64,000 bases of DNA from RXIX01 sp003989075 (GCA_029780415.1 JAKOYN010000103.1:1-64000); one strand, 5' to 3'; shown: positions 51,308 through 60,929, counted from the stretch's first letter. Numbers and translations: made by a program. The notes: generated by a model from the letters alone, not told the origin.

Positions 51308-52325
51308 ACTTTTGACGCCGGATGCGGTGGGCGTCGAGCCGCTGCTGTCGGTGGTGGTGATCGGGCGCAATGAAGGCGAGCGCTTGACGCGCTGTCTGGA
51401 ATCGGTGCGGGCCATGGCTGATATCGGCGGGCCGGTGGAACTGATTTATGTCGATTCCGCGTCCAGCGACGGCAGCCCCGAGCGGGCGGCGGCCCTGGGC
51501 GCGCGCGTGATCACCGTGCGCCCGGAACGGCCCTCGGCGGCGTTGGGGCGCAATGCCGGCTGGCGGGCGGCGCGGGCACCGTTCATCTTGTTCCTGGATG
51601 GCGATACGATTCTGCATCCGCGCTTCGTTGCTGATGCGCTGCCGGAACTGGCCAGGCCCGAGGTGGTGGTGGTCTGGGGGCATCGCCGCGAGATTCACCC
51701 GGAAGCCTCGCTGTATAACCGGGTGCTGGATCTGGACTGGATCTATCCACCCGGGCCAAGCGAGTTCTGCGGTGGCGATGCGATTATGCGTCGCGTGGCG
51801 CTGGCCGCCGTGGACGGCTTTGATGCGACCCTGATCGCCGGCGAGGAGCCAGATCTATGCCGGCGGTTGCGCGCCCAGGGCGGGATGATCCTGCACGTTG
51901 ACCGGCCGATGACCGGCCATGATCTGGCCATGACCCAGTGGCGGCAATACTGGCGGCGGGCGGTGCGTGCCGGCCATGCCTATGCCGAGGTGGCGGCACG
52001 CTTTCGCCATACTGATACGCCGTTATGGGATCGCGAGGTGCGGCGTAACCGGATTCATGCCGGCGTGCTGCTGCTGAGCCTGCTGATCGGCGTGCTGGGG
52101 CTGTTGCGTGGCTTGTGGCTGCTGCCGGTGCTGGTCATGGGCCTGTGGCTGGTGTTGGCGCTGCGCACCGCTGGCAAGGTCGGCTGGAAAAGCCGCGATC
52201 CGTTGACCCGCTTCCTGTACGGTCTGCATTCGCATGTGCAGCAGATCCCGATCCTGGTCGGGCAACTGGGCTATGTCTGGGATCGCTGGCGCGGCCGGCG
52301 TCGCGGCCTGATCGAATATAAATAG
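51300..52325 (+). CDS. membrane-associated glycosyltransferase family 2
   Basis: A 341-residue GT-A transferase. The N-terminal catalytic domain has SVVVIGRNEGERLTRCLES, VDSASSDGS and the DxD-like FLDGDTILHPRF, with GGDAIMRR and GEEPDLCRRLRAQG further on. Two C-terminal helices (about 265-305, AGVLLLSLLIGVLGLLRGLW) anchor it to the membrane. It overlaps the preceding gene by 8 bases. It would add a sugar to the lipid-linked repeat unit. Confidence 0.92.
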   Translation: MIELLTPDAVGVEPLLSVVVIGRNEGERLTRCLESVRAMADIGGPVELIYVDSASSDGSPERAAALGARVITVRPERPSAALGRNAGWRAARAPFILFLDGDTILHPRFVADALPELARPEVVVVWGHRREIHPEASLYNRVLDLDWIYPPGPSEFCGGDAIMRRVALAAVDGFDATLIAGEEPDLCRRLRAQGGMILHVDRPMTGHDLAMTQWRQYWRRAVRAGHAYAEVAARFRHTDTPLWDREVRRNRIHAGVLLLSLLIGVLGLLRGLWLLPVLVMGLWLVLALRTAGKVGWKSRDPLTRFLYGLHSHVQQIPILVGQLGYVWDRWRGRRRGLIEYK

Positions 52326-52338
52326 CGGGAGGCAGGTG

Positions 52339-52929
52339 ATGAGTGGCTTGGTAAAGCAGCTTTTGGTGGCTGCGCTAACCCCTGTGGCCCGGCTTGGCGC
52401 AACGCTGGGTGAGCCGGCACGCCGCCTGTGGGCGCATGCCCGGCTGCGCGCCAGTATCAGTGGCCCGGTCGATCCCTCGGTAGTGATCATGGGCGTGGCC
52501 GAGGTGCGCGGCACTGGCCAGGTGACGCTGGGCCGCAACCTGTTCCTCTATCCGGGTCTATACCTGGAGACCCAGGATCAGGGACGCATCGACATCGGCG
52601 ATGATGTGGTGATGTCGCGCGGCGTGCATGTGGTGGCGTTTCAGCAGGTGAGCATCGGCGCCGGGACCATGATCGGTGAATACGCCAGCCTGCGCGATGC
52701 CAATCATCGCTTTGACGGCGCCCAGGCCATTCGCCACGCCGGGCACAGCGCCACGCCGATCCGCCTTGGCCGCAACGTCTGGATTGGTCGCGGGGTGACC
52801 GTGCTGGCTGGGGTGAGCATTGGTGATGGCGCGGTGGTCGGCGCCAATGCTGTTGTGACCCGTGATGTCGCCGCCGGTGCAGTGGTGGCCGGGGTTCCGG
52901 CGCGGCCGTTGCCCGGATCGGCTGGCTGA
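52339..52929 (+). CDS. hexapeptide-repeat O-acetyltransferase
   Basis: A 196-residue left-handed beta-helix transferase. Hexapeptide turns run through IDIGDDVVMSRGVHVV, VSIGAGTMIGEYASL and IRLGRNVWIGRGVTVLAGVS, ending with the usual ARDVAAGAVVAGVPARPL-type tail (seen as VTRDVAAGAVVAGVPARPL). The likely catalytic His is in DANHRF. GGGAGG lies 6 bases before ATG 52339. It probably acetylates a sugar of the exopolysaccharide. Confidence 0.9.
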   Translation: MSGLVKQLLVAALTPVARLGATLGEPARRLWAHARLRASISGPVDPSVVIMGVAEVRGTGQVTLGRNLFLYPGLYLETQDQGRIDIGDDVVMSRGVHVVAFQQVSIGAGTMIGEYASLRDANHRFDGAQAIRHAGHSATPIRLGRNVWIGRGVTVLAGVSIGDGAVVGANAVVTRDVAAGAVVAGVPARPLPGSAG

Positions 52930-52960
52930 ACGGCGCCGGCGCTGCGCAGGATTCCCGGTC

Positions 52961-54349
52961 ATGGCCATTCTGGCGCTGATTCCCGGATTGCTGGCCGCCT
53001 ATTTCGCGGTGGTGCGCTCGCCGCAGTTCGCCTTTTTCAATGTCTACCTGCCGGCGCTGCTGCTGGTCCCGGACTACTATCGCTGGATCGCGCCCGGTCT
53101 GCCCGATCCGACCTCAAACCAGGCAGCGGCCCTGGCCATCTTCATCGTCTTCATAACCCGCGGTGCGCCCGGCTATCAGTTCACGCCCTTTGACCTGGTG
53201 GTGTATTGCCTGGCTGCGGTGATTTCCTATTCCGAGTATCGGGCGTCCGGCTACAACGATGCCCAGAACCTGATGTTCACCATGCTGACTTCGGTGGTCA
53301 TCCCCTACGTGCTGGCCAAGAGCCTGGTCGAGCCGCTGGGCGGACGGGTGGCCTTCGCCAAGAAGATTGTCATCTGCCTGTTTACCGTGGCCATCATCTG
53401 CCTGTATGAATCGCGCTTTGGCGTCAATCCCTGGCAGAAGATCATCGGGCCGTTTTTCTCCGGGCAGGGCCTGGGCTGGATCATCACCTTCCGCTGGGGA
53501 CTGGCGCGCTGCGCTGGTCCCTACGGTCACGCCATTCTGGCCGGGGTGATGATGGTGTCCGGTTACCGCATCCAGCGCTGGCTGCACTGGAGCGGTGCCT
53601 GGACCCGGCAGCGCCATCCGCTGTTCAAGTGGCTGCCCTGGCCGAAGCTGACCGAGGCCGAGATGTATACCCTGGGCATGTTCGGCGGGGCGCTCATCAC
53701 TCTGGTCAAGGGGCCGTGGCTGGCCGGTATTATCGCGGCGGTGGTGGTGTTTATCGGGCGGATGCGTAACCGCTGGATCGGCGTTGGCATCCTGCTGGTG
53801 TTTATCTTTGGCATCTGCCTGCCCGGATTCATCGCTTTCCTGCAATGGGCTGGCGTTGGCCGCGAGAACGCCAAGACCGAAAATCAGGAAACTGCCGCCT
53901 ATCGTCTGGAGCTGATCACCAATTACACCGACATCGCCGCCAAGGAGGCAACCTGGGGCTGGGGGCTGATCAAGTGGCCGAAGGTTCCGGGGCAGGAATC
54001 GATCGATAACTATTATCTGCTGCTGTTCCTGCAGCACGGCAAGATCGCCCTGACCCTGTATCTGATTATCCTGATCGGCATGACCGCGCGCTTGATCCGC
54101 CATGCCATGCAGCGACCCAATCCGGAGCCGCTTGGCAGTTCGCTGGCCTTCTCCCTGGCCGGGGTCTACGTCTGCTATATCATCTCCGTGGCGACGGTGT
54201 ACATGGGCAATCAGACCGTGGCGCTACTGTTCCTGATCACCGGCTGGGCGGAAAGCTACATGCGCACTGGGCAGGAGCAGACCATGGGCACGGTCACGGC
54301 GCCGACGGCGCCACCACCGTTGTACCGGTTCCGGCGGATACTGACCTAA
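52961..54349 (+). CDS. O-antigen ligase/polymerase-like membrane protein (Wzy-type)
   Basis: A 462-residue protein with about ten to twelve helices, opening MAILALIPGLLAAYFAVVRS. The large loop between later helices carries GRENAKTENQETAAYRLELI and WGWGLIKWPKVPG, as in Wzy_C-type polymerases where a loop holds catalytic Arg/His residues. It probably polymerises the repeat units made by the cluster. Its 3' end overlaps the convergent SGNH hydrolase gene by 56 bases, which is large for this compact region. Confidence 0.82.
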   Translation: MAILALIPGLLAAYFAVVRSPQFAFFNVYLPALLLVPDYYRWIAPGLPDPTSNQAAALAIFIVFITRGAPGYQFTPFDLVVYCLAAVISYSEYRASGYNDAQNLMFTMLTSVVIPYVLAKSLVEPLGGRVAFAKKIVICLFTVAIICLYESRFGVNPWQKIIGPFFSGQGLGWIITFRWGLARCAGPYGHAILAGVMMVSGYRIQRWLHWSGAWTRQRHPLFKWLPWPKLTEAEMYTLGMFGGALITLVKGPWLAGIIAAVVVFIGRMRNRWIGVGILLVFIFGICLPGFIAFLQWAGVGRENAKTENQETAAYRLELITNYTDIAAKEATWGWGLIKWPKVPGQESIDNYYLLLFLQHGKIALTLYLIILIGMTARLIRHAMQRPNPEPLGSSLAFSLAGVYVCYIISVATVYMGNQTVALLFLITGWAESYMRTGQEQTMGTVTAPTAPPPLYRFRRILT

Positions 54350-55049
54350 GGCCCAGCATGTCCAACAGCACTGGCCGTACCTGATCGCGCAGCACGGCGT
54401 AACCGGCGGCGTTCAGGTGCAGGCCATCGCGGTAGAACTCCGGGCGTGGCTGGCCAGTAGCGTTCAGCAGGGGACTGGCGACATCGATGAAGCGCAGGCC
54501 CGGCGTGGTCTCGCAATAGGCGCGCAGTTGCCGGTTGGCTTCGGCCTGCGCACTCAGGCGCTGCATGTAATACGGCGAAGGCTTGATCGCCAGCAGCACA
54601 ATCGGCAGTGCCGGGTCATGCTGGCGCAGGCGCGCGACCAGTTGCTGGAAACGATCCACCACCGCGCCCGGGCGCGACCAGCGTGAGCCCAGATCGTTCT
54701 CGCCGGCGTAGACCACCACCAGGCGTGGCCGGTAAGGCGTGATGATGCGCTCGGCATAATGCACCACATCGCGCAGCCACGCGCCGCCAAAACCGCGATT
54801 GAGCACCGGCACCGGGGCCATGTCTGCGGCCAGCGTGTCCCAGAAGCGGATACTGGAACTGCCAACGAAGACCACCTGACCGGGCGCCGGCGGCTGCTGA
54901 CGGTCCTGGCTTTCAAAGGCGATAATGGCTGGCTCCCAGTCATCCGCCGGTTGCAATAGCAGCAGAGCGCCCAGGCTCAGCACCGCAATGAGCATCGCCA
55001 GCACCAGCCAGCGCCAGCGTGGCGGAAGAGGACGGATAAACGGGTTCAC
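54294..55049 (-). CDS. membrane-anchored SGNH/GDSL hydrolase
   Basis: A 251-residue hydrolase with one N-terminal helix (about 12-33) and a periplasmic SGNH domain. The nucleophile block is VVFVGSSSIRFW, the block-III Asn is in VVYAGENDLGSRW, and the block-V Asp/His are in YRDGLHLNAAGY. It resembles esterases that remove acyl groups from polysaccharides or peptidoglycan. GTG 55049 puts the anchor at the N-terminus and has AGGGAA about 10 bases upstream; the reading frame is open further but without similarity. It is antiparallel to the surrounding cluster and could trim acetyl groups added by the neighbouring transferases. Confidence 0.87.
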   Translation of the reverse strand: MNPFIRPLPPRWRWLVLAMLIAVLSLGALLLLQPADDWEPAIIAFESQDRQQPPAPGQVVFVGSSSIRFWDTLAADMAPVPVLNRGFGGAWLRDVVHYAERIITPYRPRLVVVYAGENDLGSRWSRPGAVVDRFQQLVARLRQHDPALPIVLLAIKPSPYYMQRLSAQAEANRQLRAYCETTPGLRFIDVASPLLNATGQPRPEFYRDGLHLNAAGYAVLRDQVRPVLLDMLGLRSVSAGTGTTVVAPSAP

Positions 55050-55223
55050 GCGTTGGGTTCCCTGTATGGATGGGCCGGGTGCGGGCGATGGAAAGAGCGC
55101 CGCTGCGGATGGAGGGAATAATGCGGTTTTTTCATCCTGTCGATTAGCCGGACTTGTTACAATGGCGCCAGGCGACACAAGATACGCCACCTTTTCGCTG
55201 CCGACCTCTGGAATCGCGATTGT

Positions 55224-56324
55224 ATGTCCAAGTCCGCCTCTGCGCCGCGCTTTACCGCTATTGACGAAACTCGTGCCCTGGCGATCATCTCGATGATGAT
55301 CATGCACTTCGGGCCGGGCGTTTTTCAACGCCTCCCTGCTCTGGCTCCGCTGGCTGAGCCGGTGCTGTTCTGGGGGCGTTTCGCGACCACCACATTCATT
55401 CTGGTCTTTGGCGTCACGGTCGGGTTTGTGTACTACGAACGCTTCCAGGGACCCAGCCGCCCCCAGGTGCTCAAGGCGGTGCATGCACGTTCACGGCTGC
55501 TGGTGCTGTGCGCGCTGCTGATCTGCGTGCCGACCTATATCAATCTGGCCCTGACGGGTGATTTCAACGGCAGCCGCTGGCTGTTCAGTACCTACAGCAT
55601 TCTCAACTACTATGCGCTGGCGCTGCTGTCGGTGCCGCTGTGGTTGCGCGCCCTGGGGACGACGCCGCTGCGCAACGCCCTGCTGCTGGGGGCGGCGCAC
55701 TGGGCGCTGGCGCTGGCGTGGCTGCCATTCTGGCCGATTGATCCGGCGCTCGGCTTCCAGGAATACCTGCGCCTGAACCTGCTGTCGGGACCGTATGCCT
55801 ATCTGCAGCTGTCGGGCAGTGCCATCATGGCGATTCCGGTGGGCATCGCGCTGCGTCAGGCAGTGCGCACGGGCCAGGAACGGGCCTTCGTCAAGCGCCT
55901 GCTGCCGGTGGCGCTGGGTCTGACTGCCGCCGGCTGCGTGCTGGGGCTGATCAGTGGCGAACTGAGCCTGCATGTGATCGTCGCCGGTACCGCCAAGGCG
56001 CCGCCGCGAATCTGGTACTGGCTGTTTTTTGCCGGTCCGGGTCTGCTGATGCTGAGTGGCTTTATCCTGCTTGGCCTGCATCTGGGCGCGCGCGAGAAGA
56101 AGCTGACCTATCTGCTGGCGCTGTTTGGCCAGGCCTCCCTGCCGATCTATACCGCGCACAGCTTTGTTCTGCCGGCGCTGAATTGGCTGGATTACTGGGT
56201 GGTCATCGAGGGTATTGGGCGGATCGCGCTGCCGTTTGTGCTGTTTGCCGTATATTGCGGCATCGTCATGGATTATTACCATCGTAAGGGATTGCGGCCG
56301 CGCGCCGCGCCACGCGCCGCCTGA
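55224..56324 (+). CDS. membrane acyltransferase (acyltransferase 3/OpgC-like)
   Basis: A 366-residue protein with about ten helices. The N-terminal motif RFTAIDETRALAIISMMIMH, with a conserved Arg and His, is typical of acyltransferase-3 and related DUF1624 proteins that O-acylate exported carbohydrates. A later segment FGQASLPIYTAHSFVLP also fits. It probably decorates the exopolysaccharide from the cytoplasmic acyl-CoA pool. It is divergent from the SGNH hydrolase with 174 bases between. Confidence 0.83.
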   Translation: MSKSASAPRFTAIDETRALAIISMMIMHFGPGVFQRLPALAPLAEPVLFWGRFATTTFILVFGVTVGFVYYERFQGPSRPQVLKAVHARSRLLVLCALLICVPTYINLALTGDFNGSRWLFSTYSILNYYALALLSVPLWLRALGTTPLRNALLLGAAHWALALAWLPFWPIDPALGFQEYLRLNLLSGPYAYLQLSGSAIMAIPVGIALRQAVRTGQERAFVKRLLPVALGLTAAGCVLGLISGELSLHVIVAGTAKAPPRIWYWLFFAGPGLLMLSGFILLGLHLGAREKKLTYLLALFGQASLPIYTAHSFVLPALNWLDYWVVIEGIGRIALPFVLFAVYCGIVMDYYHRKGLRPRAAPRAA

Positions 56325-56395
56325 TTTGCGCGGGATCCATATGGACCCGTGTTGGAAGACATCATGATAACAGGTAGGGAAATAGGAGAGGGTGT

Positions 56396-57511
56396 ATGCC
56401 AATCCACCATGTTCTTGTAGTAGACGACTCCAAGTCTGCGCGGTTGATGCTACGCAAGATGTTGCAGGGATTCGGCATCACCGTCGACACGGTCGAGTCA
56501 GCGGAAGAGGCCCTGGAATATCTGCGCGGCCAGCAGCCCGATGGCATTTTCATGGATCACACCATGCCGGGTATGGATGGCTTGACTGCGCTGACGCGCA
56601 TCAAGGCGGATGCGAATCTGGCGGCGATTCCGGTGGCCATGTACACCTCCAAGGATGAACCTGGCTACCTGAATCATGCCCTGGCGACCGGCGCCGTGGG
56701 GGTGCTGGTCAAGCCGGCGATGCCCGATGTGCTCGGCACGATTCTGGACACGATGCGCACCGCCGCTGTAGCCGCGAAAGCGCCGCCGTCACCAGAACCG
56801 CTTGACATGACGGTTACGGCTGAATGGGTCGGCAAGCTGGCGCTGGAAAAGGCTGAGCAGGTGTTTTATGACTCGATCGAGTCGCAGGTGCTGCCGCTGA
56901 TCAACGATGTTGTCGCCAGGGTACGCAGCGACTTCGAGAATCAGCAGGGAGAGCGCCTCGCGCCACTGGTACAGCAGATTTGCGACGCGCGTCTGGCGGC
57001 CTGGTCGCCGCCGGTGCCGGCACCAGCGCCCGTTGATAGGGTGGCCCTGCATGCCGAGCTGGGCCCCTGGCTGGATCAGCAGTTGGAAAAACGGCTGGCG
57101 GAGCAACCGGCTGCGGCGCAGGGCCTCAGCCGTGACGAGTGTGAAGCGCTGGCTCACACGGTGGCGGTGCAGGTATGCCAGGTGCAGTTGCACGAACTGT
57201 CCGAGCGGTTGGTGCGGCAATTGAGCCAGCGTTTTGGCGAAGCCATGCACAAGGCGATGGAAACAGTCCGCATCGTGGCCAGTGATGTTGCCCAGGACAC
57301 CGTGCGCCAGCATGCCGCCAGCACGCTGGCGCAGCGCCAGGCCGGCGCTGACGAAGAAGAGCTGCGTGTGAGCAGCGCACAGACCGAGCAGGCCATCCAG
57401 CAGTTCTGGATCACCGCGCGACATGAGCTGCAGCGCCGCATTTATCTGGCCGCTGGTGGTGCAGCGGCGATTGGCGTGGTATCAGCCTTGCTGATGTACG
57501 TCCTGCGCTGA
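56396..57511 (+). CDS. tail-anchored CheY-like response regulator
   Basis: A 371-residue protein whose N-terminal receiver (about 1-125) is complete: VVDDSKSARL, phosphoacceptor Asp54 in FMDHTMPGMDG, and VLVKPAMP. No DNA-binding or enzymatic domain follows. Instead there is a long helical region (about 140-340, rich in Gln, Glu, Ala and Leu) and a final transmembrane helix, LAAGGAAAIGVVSALLMYVL, at the extreme C-terminus. AGGAG is 7 bases before the ATG. This build is unusual for a regulator. It is followed by a membrane-anchored coiled-coil gene, so the two may form a membrane-associated phospho-switched assembly. Confidence 0.85.
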   Translation: MPIHHVLVVDDSKSARLMLRKMLQGFGITVDTVESAEEALEYLRGQQPDGIFMDHTMPGMDGLTALTRIKADANLAAIPVAMYTSKDEPGYLNHALATGAVGVLVKPAMPDVLGTILDTMRTAAVAAKAPPSPEPLDMTVTAEWVGKLALEKAEQVFYDSIESQVLPLINDVVARVRSDFENQQGERLAPLVQQICDARLAAWSPPVPAPAPVDRVALHAELGPWLDQQLEKRLAEQPAAAQGLSRDECEALAHTVAVQVCQVQLHELSERLVRQLSQRFGEAMHKAMETVRIVASDVAQDTVRQHAASTLAQRQAGADEEELRVSSAQTEQAIQQFWITARHELQRRIYLAAGGAAAIGVVSALLMYVLR

Positions 57512-57589
57512 TGCCGGCTGCTGGAGCACCGCAGGCGGCTGCATGGTGCAACCCCAAGAAATCGAAAACAAACGAACGGAATCCCGGAT

Positions 57590-58594
57590 ATGTCGGACAT
57601 TCTCTATCTGGTCATCGGCGCAACTGCCGGGCTGGCGGTCGGCGCTATCCTGGTTTACATGTTGCCGTATCGTGCGTTGCGGCATGCCCATGTGCGTACG
57701 CAGAACGAACTCGCGGAGCAGGAAGCCAAGACCCATGAGTTGCAGGGTGTGATGCTGGAGGAGCAATCGCGGACCTACCAGAATCGCCAGTCGCTGCTCA
57801 CGCGACAGAAGCGCGCCGAAGATGAACTGAACGAGTTGCGCCAGCAATATGCGGCCCTGGAGCGGCAGTACAACGATCTGAAGGCGCAGAGCGAGCAGCA
57901 CCAGCAGGTATCCCAGCGCGACATTGCCCAGTTTCGTGAAGCCTTTACCCGCCTGGAACAGGAAAAAGTGGCGCTGCAGGATCGCTTTGCCCGCGACAGC
58001 ATGCGCTGGGATCAGGAGCGCCAGGGCATGCAAATGCGCATCGGGCAGCTTGAGGAACAGGCGGCTTCGCTGCAGCAGGACAAGATCGGGCTCAACGCCC
58101 GTCTGGAGCAGCACCAGGAAAACTGGGAGCGCGAGCGGCTGGCGATGCAGATCCAGATGAATACTCTGGAAGACAATCTGACGCTGCAAAAGGCGCGTGC
58201 CGGTCATACTCTGCCGCCGGACAGCGCGCGTCTGGTCGAGCAGTTGCGCAAGGAAGCTGCCGATGATCTGACGCGCCAGCAGCGGATCTGGGATGAGGAG
58301 CGCCAGGCGCTGCAGGCGCAGGTAGAACGGCTGCAGGCCGAGCGCCAGTCACTGCTCAAGCAGGCTGCGGTCGCAGCAGGTGAGGAGGTGCTGTCCACGG
58401 GAACGGGCGCCAGTGTCGTCGAGCTGCTGGAGCTGCGCCAGCAACTGGAGCACCTGCGCCAGGAGAAGCGGACTCTTGAGGAGCGTCTGAACGCCCGTGA
58501 ACAGCAGTCCGGGCAGGAGCGCAGCGCCCTGGAAGCGGAAATCGAACAGTTGATGGAGCGCCTGATGCGTCTGCAGCGCGAGCGCAGCCTTTAA
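57590..58594 (+). CDS. membrane-anchored coiled-coil protein
   Basis: A 334-residue protein with one N-terminal helix (about 4-24, LYLVIGATAGLAVGAILVYM) and then almost continuous coiled coil rich in Glu, Gln, Arg and Leu (for example ELAEQEAKTHELQGVMLEEQ). The protein faces the cytoplasm by the positive-inside rule. No enzymatic motif is seen. Its close pairing with the tail-anchored regulator suggests a scaffold. Not recognised as a named family. Confidence 0.8.
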   Translation: MSDILYLVIGATAGLAVGAILVYMLPYRALRHAHVRTQNELAEQEAKTHELQGVMLEEQSRTYQNRQSLLTRQKRAEDELNELRQQYAALERQYNDLKAQSEQHQQVSQRDIAQFREAFTRLEQEKVALQDRFARDSMRWDQERQGMQMRIGQLEEQAASLQQDKIGLNARLEQHQENWERERLAMQIQMNTLEDNLTLQKARAGHTLPPDSARLVEQLRKEAADDLTRQQRIWDEERQALQAQVERLQAERQSLLKQAAVAAGEEVLSTGTGASVVELLELRQQLEHLRQEKRTLEERLNAREQQSGQERSALEAEIEQLMERLMRLQRERSL

Positions 58595-58663
58595 GCGGCA
58601 ATACCAGGGCATATACCGCACTGTCACCGGTTGCGCGGCGTGCCCTGGCTGATTCCGGTGGGT

Positions 58664-59269
58664 TCACCCGCTGAAGAAATAGCGGATACGCATCTGCTCA
58701 ACCTCGGCGCGCAGTGCGGGATCGCCGCTGTCGCGGTAGCGATTGAGGGTTTCGATCCACGGCAGGCGCGCGCTGTCCTGTTCAAGGCGCGCTACCAGCC
58801 GCTCGATATCGCCCACCACCCGTGCCGGTGCACCGGCGACAATGCTGCCTGGTGGCACGTCGCGGTTAACCAGCGAACCGGCAGCAACGATGGCGTTGGG
58901 ACCGATGGTGACGCCGGGCAGAATGATCGCGCCATGACCGACGAACACGTTGTCGCGGATGTCGATTTTTCCCACCCGGTCCAGGCGTAGACCAAAGGCA
59001 CGGTTGAGCATGTTCACCGAGCCGTCGTGGCCAAACAGGGTGCAGCCGGTCAGGCGCACGTTATTGCCCAGCCGGGTATAGGCCGGATCGGTGATGATGG
59101 CATTGACCTGGATCGAGCAGTGCTCGCCAATGGCGTGAAAGCCGCCATGACGCTTGAGCCAGGCAGCCCATTCATCGCCACCCGGATTGCAGAATCGTTT
59201 GTACCAGCCTACCGCCCGGCCCTGTTCAAAGGCCAGGTAGCGCAGAATGCGCCGCAATAAACCCTTCAT
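58664..59269 (-). CDS. hexapeptide-repeat acetyltransferase (WbbJ/LpxA-like)
   Basis: A 201-residue left-handed beta-helix transferase. An N-terminal alpha region leads to hexapeptide turns such as IDIRDNVFVGHGAIILPGVT and IGPNAIVAAGSLVNRDVPPG, closed by SIVAGAPARVVG. The probable catalytic His is in LFGHDGSV. It starts within the stop of the flippase gene (ATGA overlap). It likely acetylates a polysaccharide sugar or a lipid-linked unit. It is the second such enzyme in the cluster and belongs to a different subfamily from the one at 52339. Confidence 0.87.
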   Translation of the reverse strand: MKGLLRRILRYLAFEQGRAVGWYKRFCNPGGDEWAAWLKRHGGFHAIGEHCSIQVNAIITDPAYTRLGNNVRLTGCTLFGHDGSVNMLNRAFGLRLDRVGKIDIRDNVFVGHGAIILPGVTIGPNAIVAAGSLVNRDVPPGSIVAGAPARVVGDIERLVARLEQDSARLPWIETLNRYRDSGDPALRAEVEQMRIRYFFSG

Positions 59270-60864
59270 GCTGCTGTCCTCCCCCGCAGCTTGCCGATGA
59301 ACCCGCCCAGTGTATGACCGAGCTGGCGGCGCAGATACTCCCGCTCACCCCAGTCGCATAGCGCCCGGTACAGGAATGCGCCGGTCACCAGGGTATACAC
59401 CACACCGCAGACCGCCAGCCGGCCAAGCAGGGCCCAGCGTTCGGAACCAGCAGCGGCAAACCACTCTGCGCTCAGCTCGTACAGCGCCAGTCCACAGACA
59501 TAGGGTGCCAGGCCGGGCGCGATCACCCGCCAGAGATAGGTGCGGTTTGCGACTTGCAGTACGCGATTGGAATAGGCCATGTAAGCCCAGCCGCTCAGGG
59601 TCATGGCGGCAGCCACGCCGTAGGTGATGGCCGGGATGGTGGTGCCCAAAACCAGGAATGCCACGCCCACCAGCAGCACCACCAGCGCTGCCTGGATCAG
59701 CGGATAGAACAGGGTGCGGGTGGGCTGGTTCATCCCGTAGTGCAGCGCGGTGCAGGGACCGGTGGTGACATGGGTGTGAAACGGCAGGGTGAACCAGGCC
59801 ATGACCAGGGCGGTGATCTGGAATTCCGGGTTGGGACCGAGCCAGGCGGTCATGATCGGCACGGCAAAACCGGCCAGAAAGCCCATGATCAGCCCGGTGA
59901 GCATGCTGATATAGCGCGCGCCCTTCAGGTATAGCTTGCCCAGTTCCTCGGTCTGGCCGAGGCTGTGCAGATGCGTGACGGCGGGCAGGAACACCGTGTT
60001 CAGCGCCGAGGTCACCTGGCTGGACATCACCGGCAGCTTTTCGCCGAGATCGAACAGGCCGGTCGCGCGCACACCGATGAAGGCGCCGGCGATCACCTTT
60101 TCAATCGAATACAGCACCATGCTGAGCAGACCGACTACCTGCACCACGCCGCCGAAGCGATAGAACAGACTGAGCATGCTCCGGTCGAAATGGCGCGGAC
60201 CCAGGCTCAGGCCGGGCAGAACCTGATAGCAGGCGCGCGCGCTCAGCCAGGTGGCCAGCAGGTAGCGGATGACGAAGGCCCACAGCAGCGCATACACGCC
60301 GCAGCCGGCGAGCAGCAGACCGACGATCAGCGCGGTTTCCAGCAGGAAGCTGAGCACCCAGATGGTGGTTTGCCGCAGCATGAGCTGCATACCGATCAGT
60401 ACATGGTTGAAGGCGCCAAAGGTCAGATCAAGCATCATCGCCGCCGCTGTAGCCAGGATCAGTACGCTGGCGGTTTCGCGCAGCGGTACAGCGACCTTGA
60501 ACGCATCCAGCAGCAGCGGCATGCCCAGCGCCAGCAGAACCAGCAGCGCCGTACAGACCGGAATCGTCACCGCCAGGCCGGTGCTCAGCAGGCGGTTGAT
60601 CGCTTCGGTATCGTGGCGGGCGTGATATTCGGCGGTGTAGCGGATGTAGACGTTGGCGATGCCAAAGGTGCTCATCCCCAGGTAGCTGATGACGATGAAG
60701 CAGGTCGCCCAGAGGCCATATTCCTCCAGGCTGACATAGGCAAGGATGATCGGTGGCAACCCGATCCGGCTGAGCATGTACAGCAGCTTGGCGGCGAGTT
60801 GGACAATCGCGTTCTGCGACAGGCGGTTCTTGAACTGCTGTTTGGCATCGCTGGCGGCGGTCAT
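59266..60864 (-). CDS. polysaccharide flippase (Wzx-like, MATE/MVF superfamily)
   Basis: A 532-residue inner-membrane transporter with about twelve to fourteen helices. It opens with FKNRLSQNAIVQLAAKLLYM and continues ISYLGMSTFGIANVYIRYTA, the pattern of O-antigen and exopolysaccharide flippases. It would move the lipid-linked repeat unit to the periplasm for the polymerase at 52961. It lies on the minus strand, so the export cluster comprises two opposed units that meet near 58.6 kb. Confidence 0.9.
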   Translation of the reverse strand: MTAASDAKQQFKNRLSQNAIVQLAAKLLYMLSRIGLPPIILAYVSLEEYGLWATCFIVISYLGMSTFGIANVYIRYTAEYHARHDTEAINRLLSTGLAVTIPVCTALLVLLALGMPLLLDAFKVAVPLRETASVLILATAAAMMLDLTFGAFNHVLIGMQLMLRQTTIWVLSFLLETALIVGLLLAGCGVYALLWAFVIRYLLATWLSARACYQVLPGLSLGPRHFDRSMLSLFYRFGGVVQVVGLLSMVLYSIEKVIAGAFIGVRATGLFDLGEKLPVMSSQVTSALNTVFLPAVTHLHSLGQTEELGKLYLKGARYISMLTGLIMGFLAGFAVPIMTAWLGPNPEFQITALVMAWFTLPFHTHVTTGPCTALHYGMNQPTRTLFYPLIQAALVVLLVGVAFLVLGTTIPAITYGVAAAMTLSGWAYMAYSNRVLQVANRTYLWRVIAPGLAPYVCGLALYELSAEWFAAAGSERWALLGRLAVCGVVYTLVTGAFLYRALCDWGEREYLRRQLGHTLGGFIGKLRGRTAA

Positions 60865-60929
60865 GAGCGTAGGGGTCGGTGCGCTGGAGCGGGTTGGTTT
60901 GGCGATCAGGGAGCCGATTGGGCTCCATT

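Noticed and set aside
53114..54103. 329-codon open frame antisense to the Wzy-like gene
   Set aside because: The sense translation is a coherent multi-helix membrane protein; the antisense one is low-complexity and polar.
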